This document shows, in pieces, positions 63,585-64,000 of a stretch of 64,000 bases of DNA. Positions within the stretch are counted from its first letter, which is position 1. Each line of letters begins with the position of its first letter. Below the pieces are notes generated by a model. That model ran no database searches. It was given only the letters and a program-made list of their open reading frames with translations, and was not told the DNA's origin. Origin of the DNA: CADEEN01 sp963840805 (lineage in GTDB: Bacteria; Pseudomonadota; Gammaproteobacteria; Burkholderiales; Burkholderiaceae_C); assembly GCA_963840805.1 (NCBI GenBank), contig CAWJAJ010000011.1, positions 248,001 through 312,000 on the forward strand. Reading direction: 5' to 3'. The position numbers were made by a program, and so were the translations under genes.

Positions 63585-63915
63585 ATGAGCAGCGAATTGA
63601 TCAAGCATGTTTCCGACGCGTCGTTCGAAGCCGACGTCCTGCAGGCCGACAAGCCCGTGCTGGTGGACTACTGGGCCGAGTGGTGCGGGCCGTGCAAGAT
63701 GATCGCGCCGATCCTCGACGAGGTTTCGGAGGACGTACAAGGACAAGCTGCAGATCGCCAAGATGAACGTCGACGAGAACCGCGACGTGCCGGCCAAGTT
63801 CGGCATTCGCGGCATCCCGACGCTGATGCTGTTCAAGGGCGGCCAACTGGCCGCGACCAAGGTCGGCGCGCTGTCGAAATCGCAGTTGACGTCGTTCCTC
63901 GACGGTCATCTATAA
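63585..63915 (+). CDS. trxA: Thioredoxin TrxA, one frame break
   Basis: TrxA reduces disulfides in cytoplasmic proteins. The active site WAEWCGPCKMIAP is normal, and the end GIRGIPTLMLFKGGQLAATKVGALSKSQL fits the family. At about 63736 an extra C (GAGGACGTAC) breaks the frame; removing it gives SEEYKDKLQIAKMNVDENRD and 109 residues. The stop codon is part of CTATAAT, a possible -10 box for the next gene outside the window (often rho in this order). A hairpin follows at about 63930-63955. Confidence 0.95.
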
Positions 63916-64000
63916 TCCCGCCCATTGCTGAGGCGGCGCCTCGCCGCCCCAGCCCGAGATTGCCACCGCGCCCTGTGCGTTTGCCGTTAGCGAGCTGGAC

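Overview
The window is high-GC DNA from a betaproteobacterium. It most likely belongs to the order Burkholderiales, near the Rubrivivax/Leptothrix/Methylibium group. I infer this from the protein sequences, from gene orders I know from that group (thrC-moeA-moaD-moaE, moaA-mobA-moeA, dnaX-ybaB-recR, rnhA-methyltransferase-gloB-mltD), from the 4.5S RNA variant, and from short GC-rich palindromic repeats between genes. No search could be run, so family names rest on motifs and recalled family features.

Layout. 0-5 kb: nadA and nadB (quinolinate synthesis) lie between two genes that share a C-terminal roadblock-like domain; the first is cut by the window edge. 4.9-10.2 kb: clpB behind a heat-shock-type promoter, then a reverse-strand operon of flavin reductase, alpha/beta hydrolase and an acyl-CoA-dehydrogenase-fold enzyme. 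10.2-17.1 kb: alaA-hom-thrC-moeA-moaD-moaE on the reverse strand (threonine and molybdenum cofactor synthesis). 17.2-20 kb: an Mth938-like protein, bcp, and a PIN-PhoH protein. 20-26 kb: overlapping S8 and M3 exported peptidase genes and a lone prpE. 26-30.3 kb: an NlpC/P60 peptidase followed by moaA-mobA-GNAT-moeA. 30.3-34.7 kb: an RND efflux pump (adaptor plus permease, no outer-membrane partner). 34.7-42.5 kb: rnhA, methyltransferase, gloB, mltD, recR, ybaB, dnaX and a divergent PurM-like gene. 42.6-55.5 kb: a type I secretion locus (HlyB-like ABC exporter, HlyD-like adaptor, small lipoprotein, and a 2601-residue RTX protein with an N-terminal lipase-like domain); a PIN/RHH toxin-antitoxin pair sits on the opposite strand between exporter and adaptor. 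55.5-64 kb: the 4.5S RNA gene, a pseudokinase-HDOD protein, an AddA/AddB-like helicase-nuclease pair, and trxA.

Sequence quality. From about 21 kb onward at least fourteen genes carry one-base frame breaks although the protein reads as normal on both sides of each break. In several I can name the extra or missing base. I read these mainly as assembly or sequencing indels and give the full span of each gene. The first 20 kb and the 7.8-kb RTX reading frame show no such breaks.

Most interesting region. The 42.6-55.5 kb locus reads as a complete export system for a giant lipase-like RTX protein, lacking only TolC. The small lipoprotein directly before the RTX gene could protect the producer, but that role is inference. 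A second observation is that several genes start only 6-10 bases after a -10-like hexamer and have no Shine-Dalgarno sequence, which suggests leaderless transcripts.
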